Origin: an uncultured Chloroflexota bacterium
Lineage (GTDB): Bacteria > Chloroflexota > Dehalococcoidia > CAUJGQ01
Reading direction: 5' to 3'
DNA: 21,777 bases
NCBI GenBank assembly: GCA_937879875.1
Contig: CALFMN010000252.1
Location: 1-21,777, forward strand
Positions within the stretch are counted from its first letter, which is position 1, and each line of letters opens with the position of its first letter. Under the pieces are notes generated by a model. It ran no database searches, was not told the origin of the DNA, and was given only the letters and a program-made list of their open reading frames with translations. Shown here piece after piece: positions 20,957-21,777 of this stretch. Position numbers and translations under genes: made by a program.

Positions 20957-20986
20957 TTGATCGCCGCAGCCCGCGCTGCCTATGCT
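20957..20986 (+). promoter_or_regulatory. Candidate sigma-70-type promoter for the B3/B4-domain gene
   Basis: TTGATC (20957-20962) and TATGCT (20981-20986) are 18 bases apart, each matching the consensus at four of six positions. Transcription would start near 20993, giving a leader of about 30 bases that contains the ribosome site GGAGGG (21013-21018). It also argues against the GTG at 20992 as start. Confidence 0.5.
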
Positions 20987-21024
20987 CGCGCGTGGGGCGG
21001 CTGTGCGCCGCCGGAGGGTATCGC

Positions 21025-21720
21025 GTGGCCCTGCCCGCCAAGTTGAGCTTCACGATCGCGCCGGAGGTGCTGGCGCTCGGCCTCAGCGGCGCCTATCTCG
21101 TCATCGACGGCCTCGCCAACCGCGCCGCCGATCCGGCCTTCGACACACTGCTTGAGCACGAGTTGCCTGCGTTGCGCGAGCAGTACGCCGCGCCGGACTT
21201 CGTGAAGACTGACCCGGTGCTGGCTGGCTTCCGCGAGCTGCACACGCGCGTGGGCCGCTCCAACCGCCGCTTCGTCGCCTCGCCGGAGGCGCTGCTGGGC
21301 CGCTTTCAGCGCGCGGGCACGCTGCCGCGCGTCAATCTGCTGGTGGACATCTACAACCTCGTGTCGCTGAAGACGCGGCTGGCGCTGGGTGCCCACGACG
21401 TGGCGCGGATCGAGGGCGGCGTCTCCCTCCGGCTCACGGACGGCAGCGAGGGCTTGTACCCGCTGGGCGCGGCCGCACCGGAGGAGGTTTTTCCCGGCGA
21501 GTACGCTTACTGCGACACGGCGGGGGACGTGCTCTGCCGCATGGAGGTCTTGCAGGTCGAAAAGACGAAGGTTTCAGAAGGCACGACGGCTGCCTTCTAC
21601 ATCGTGCAGGGCAACATGAACACGCCCGCCGCAAGCGTGCGCGCCGCAGCCGACGAGCTGGTGGCGCTGACCACGCGCTTCTGCGGCGGCGCGGCGCGGA
21701 TGCTGTACACGCCTGAATAA
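21025..21720 (+). CDS. Stand-alone B3/B4 tRNA-binding-domain protein (PheRS beta-related, COG3382 type)
   Basis: A 231-residue soluble protein related to the B3/B4 (editing) domain of the phenylalanyl-tRNA synthetase beta chain. Characteristic blocks are RSNRRFVASPEALLGRF (78-94), PRVNLLVDIYNLVSLKTRL (101-119), GSEGLYPLGA, PGEYAYCDTAGDVLCRMEV and FYIVQGN. In the synthetase this domain clears mischarged Tyr-tRNA(Phe); free-standing forms are widespread but their substrate is not established, so a tRNA-quality role is an inference. The start is GTG 21025, with GGAGGG six bases upstream. The catalytic synthetase modules are absent. The neighbouring partial regulator is convergent. Confidence 0.85.
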   Translation: MALPAKLSFTIAPEVLALGLSGAYLVIDGLANRAADPAFDTLLEHELPALREQYAAPDFVKTDPVLAGFRELHTRVGRSNRRFVASPEALLGRFQRAGTLPRVNLLVDIYNLVSLKTRLALGAHDVARIEGGVSLRLTDGSEGLYPLGAAAPEEVFPGEYAYCDTAGDVLCRMEVLQVEKTKVSEGTTAAFYIVQGNMNTPAASVRAAADELVALTTRFCGGAARMLYTPE

Positions 21721-21728
21721 GCCGCGGC

Positions 21729-21777
21729 TCACTCGACCAGCCCGTGGCGCAGGGCGTAGGCGGCGGCCTCGGTGCGG
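21729..21777 (-). CDS. C-terminal end of a LuxR/NarL-type HTH regulator (partial, runs off the window)
   Basis: Read on the minus strand from the window edge, the last 15 codons give RTEAAAYALRHGLVE then TGA (21731-21729). R-T-E-A-x-x-Y-A-L-R-x-G-L is the final helix of the GerE/LuxR DNA-binding domain found in NarL/FixJ response regulators. Only this tail is visible, so the sensor or receiver part and start are unknown. It converges on the B3/B4 gene with 8 bases between the stops. Confidence 0.7.
   Translation of the reverse strand, partial: RTEAAAYALRHGLVE

Overview
This is a high-GC window (about 70% in most lines sampled) of ordinary bacterial chromosome: short operons on both strands, GTG and TTG starts, and intergenic spaces filled with small repeats. 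The gene mix (EamA permease, DinB/MDMPI-type protein, CxxC-less carboxymuconolactone decarboxylase relatives, type II pantothenate kinase, ComB-like phosphatase, carbohydrate ABC system without its ATPase) would suit a Chloroflexota bacterium (Thermomicrobia-like or related) or a deep actinobacterial relative. No rRNA or marker gene fixes this, so the assignment is tentative. I found no tRNA, rRNA, CRISPR array, prophage or intact transposase.

Layout. 1-3080: an EamA/DMT permease (+) converges on a minus-strand operon of glutamate racemase (murI), OMP decarboxylase (pyrF) and a small conserved protein. 3199-6176: plus-strand 2-phosphosulfolactate phosphatase-like protein, a PlsC-type acyltransferase and a FabF-type ketosynthase, the last two suggesting lipid work. 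6370-9360: a CMD-family protein (-) divergent from an MDMPI/DinB-like protein (+), then an LD-carboxypeptidase. 9553-12864: a metallo-beta-lactamase hydrolase (-) divergent from a small CMD protein (+), then a beta-hydroxyacid dehydrogenase and a lower-GC RCC1 propeller. 12922-14688: type II pantothenate kinase (-) divergent from a membrane-anchored J-domain protein (+). 15171-20709: a carbohydrate ABC locus made of two separate permeases, a Tat-type lipoprotein binding protein and a single-chain fusion of two permeases. 21025 to the end: a B3/B4-domain protein and the last codons of a LuxR-type regulator (-).

The most interesting signals are non-coding or architectural. (1) Repeat family A, in four places, has constant flanks around a short stem whose sequence changes while pairing is kept; two copies face each other as a 262-bp element with 20-bp inverted ends. 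(2) Repeat family B, in three places, is built of inverted hairpin units; one copy is a 166-bp element with matching inverted ends. (3) A near-perfect ParB-binding parS palindrome lies at 14701-14716. (4) A cluster of CGGTATACCG-like palindromes lies upstream of the ABC locus. (5) The permease-permease fusion sits beside an unfused pair around one binding protein. (6) Both gaps flanking the binding-protein gene hold hairpins with a duplicated 3' arm. (7) A J domain is joined to a BACON-like sandwich and a C-terminal membrane anchor.

Gene functions come from motifs read by eye and from family knowledge. No database search was run.
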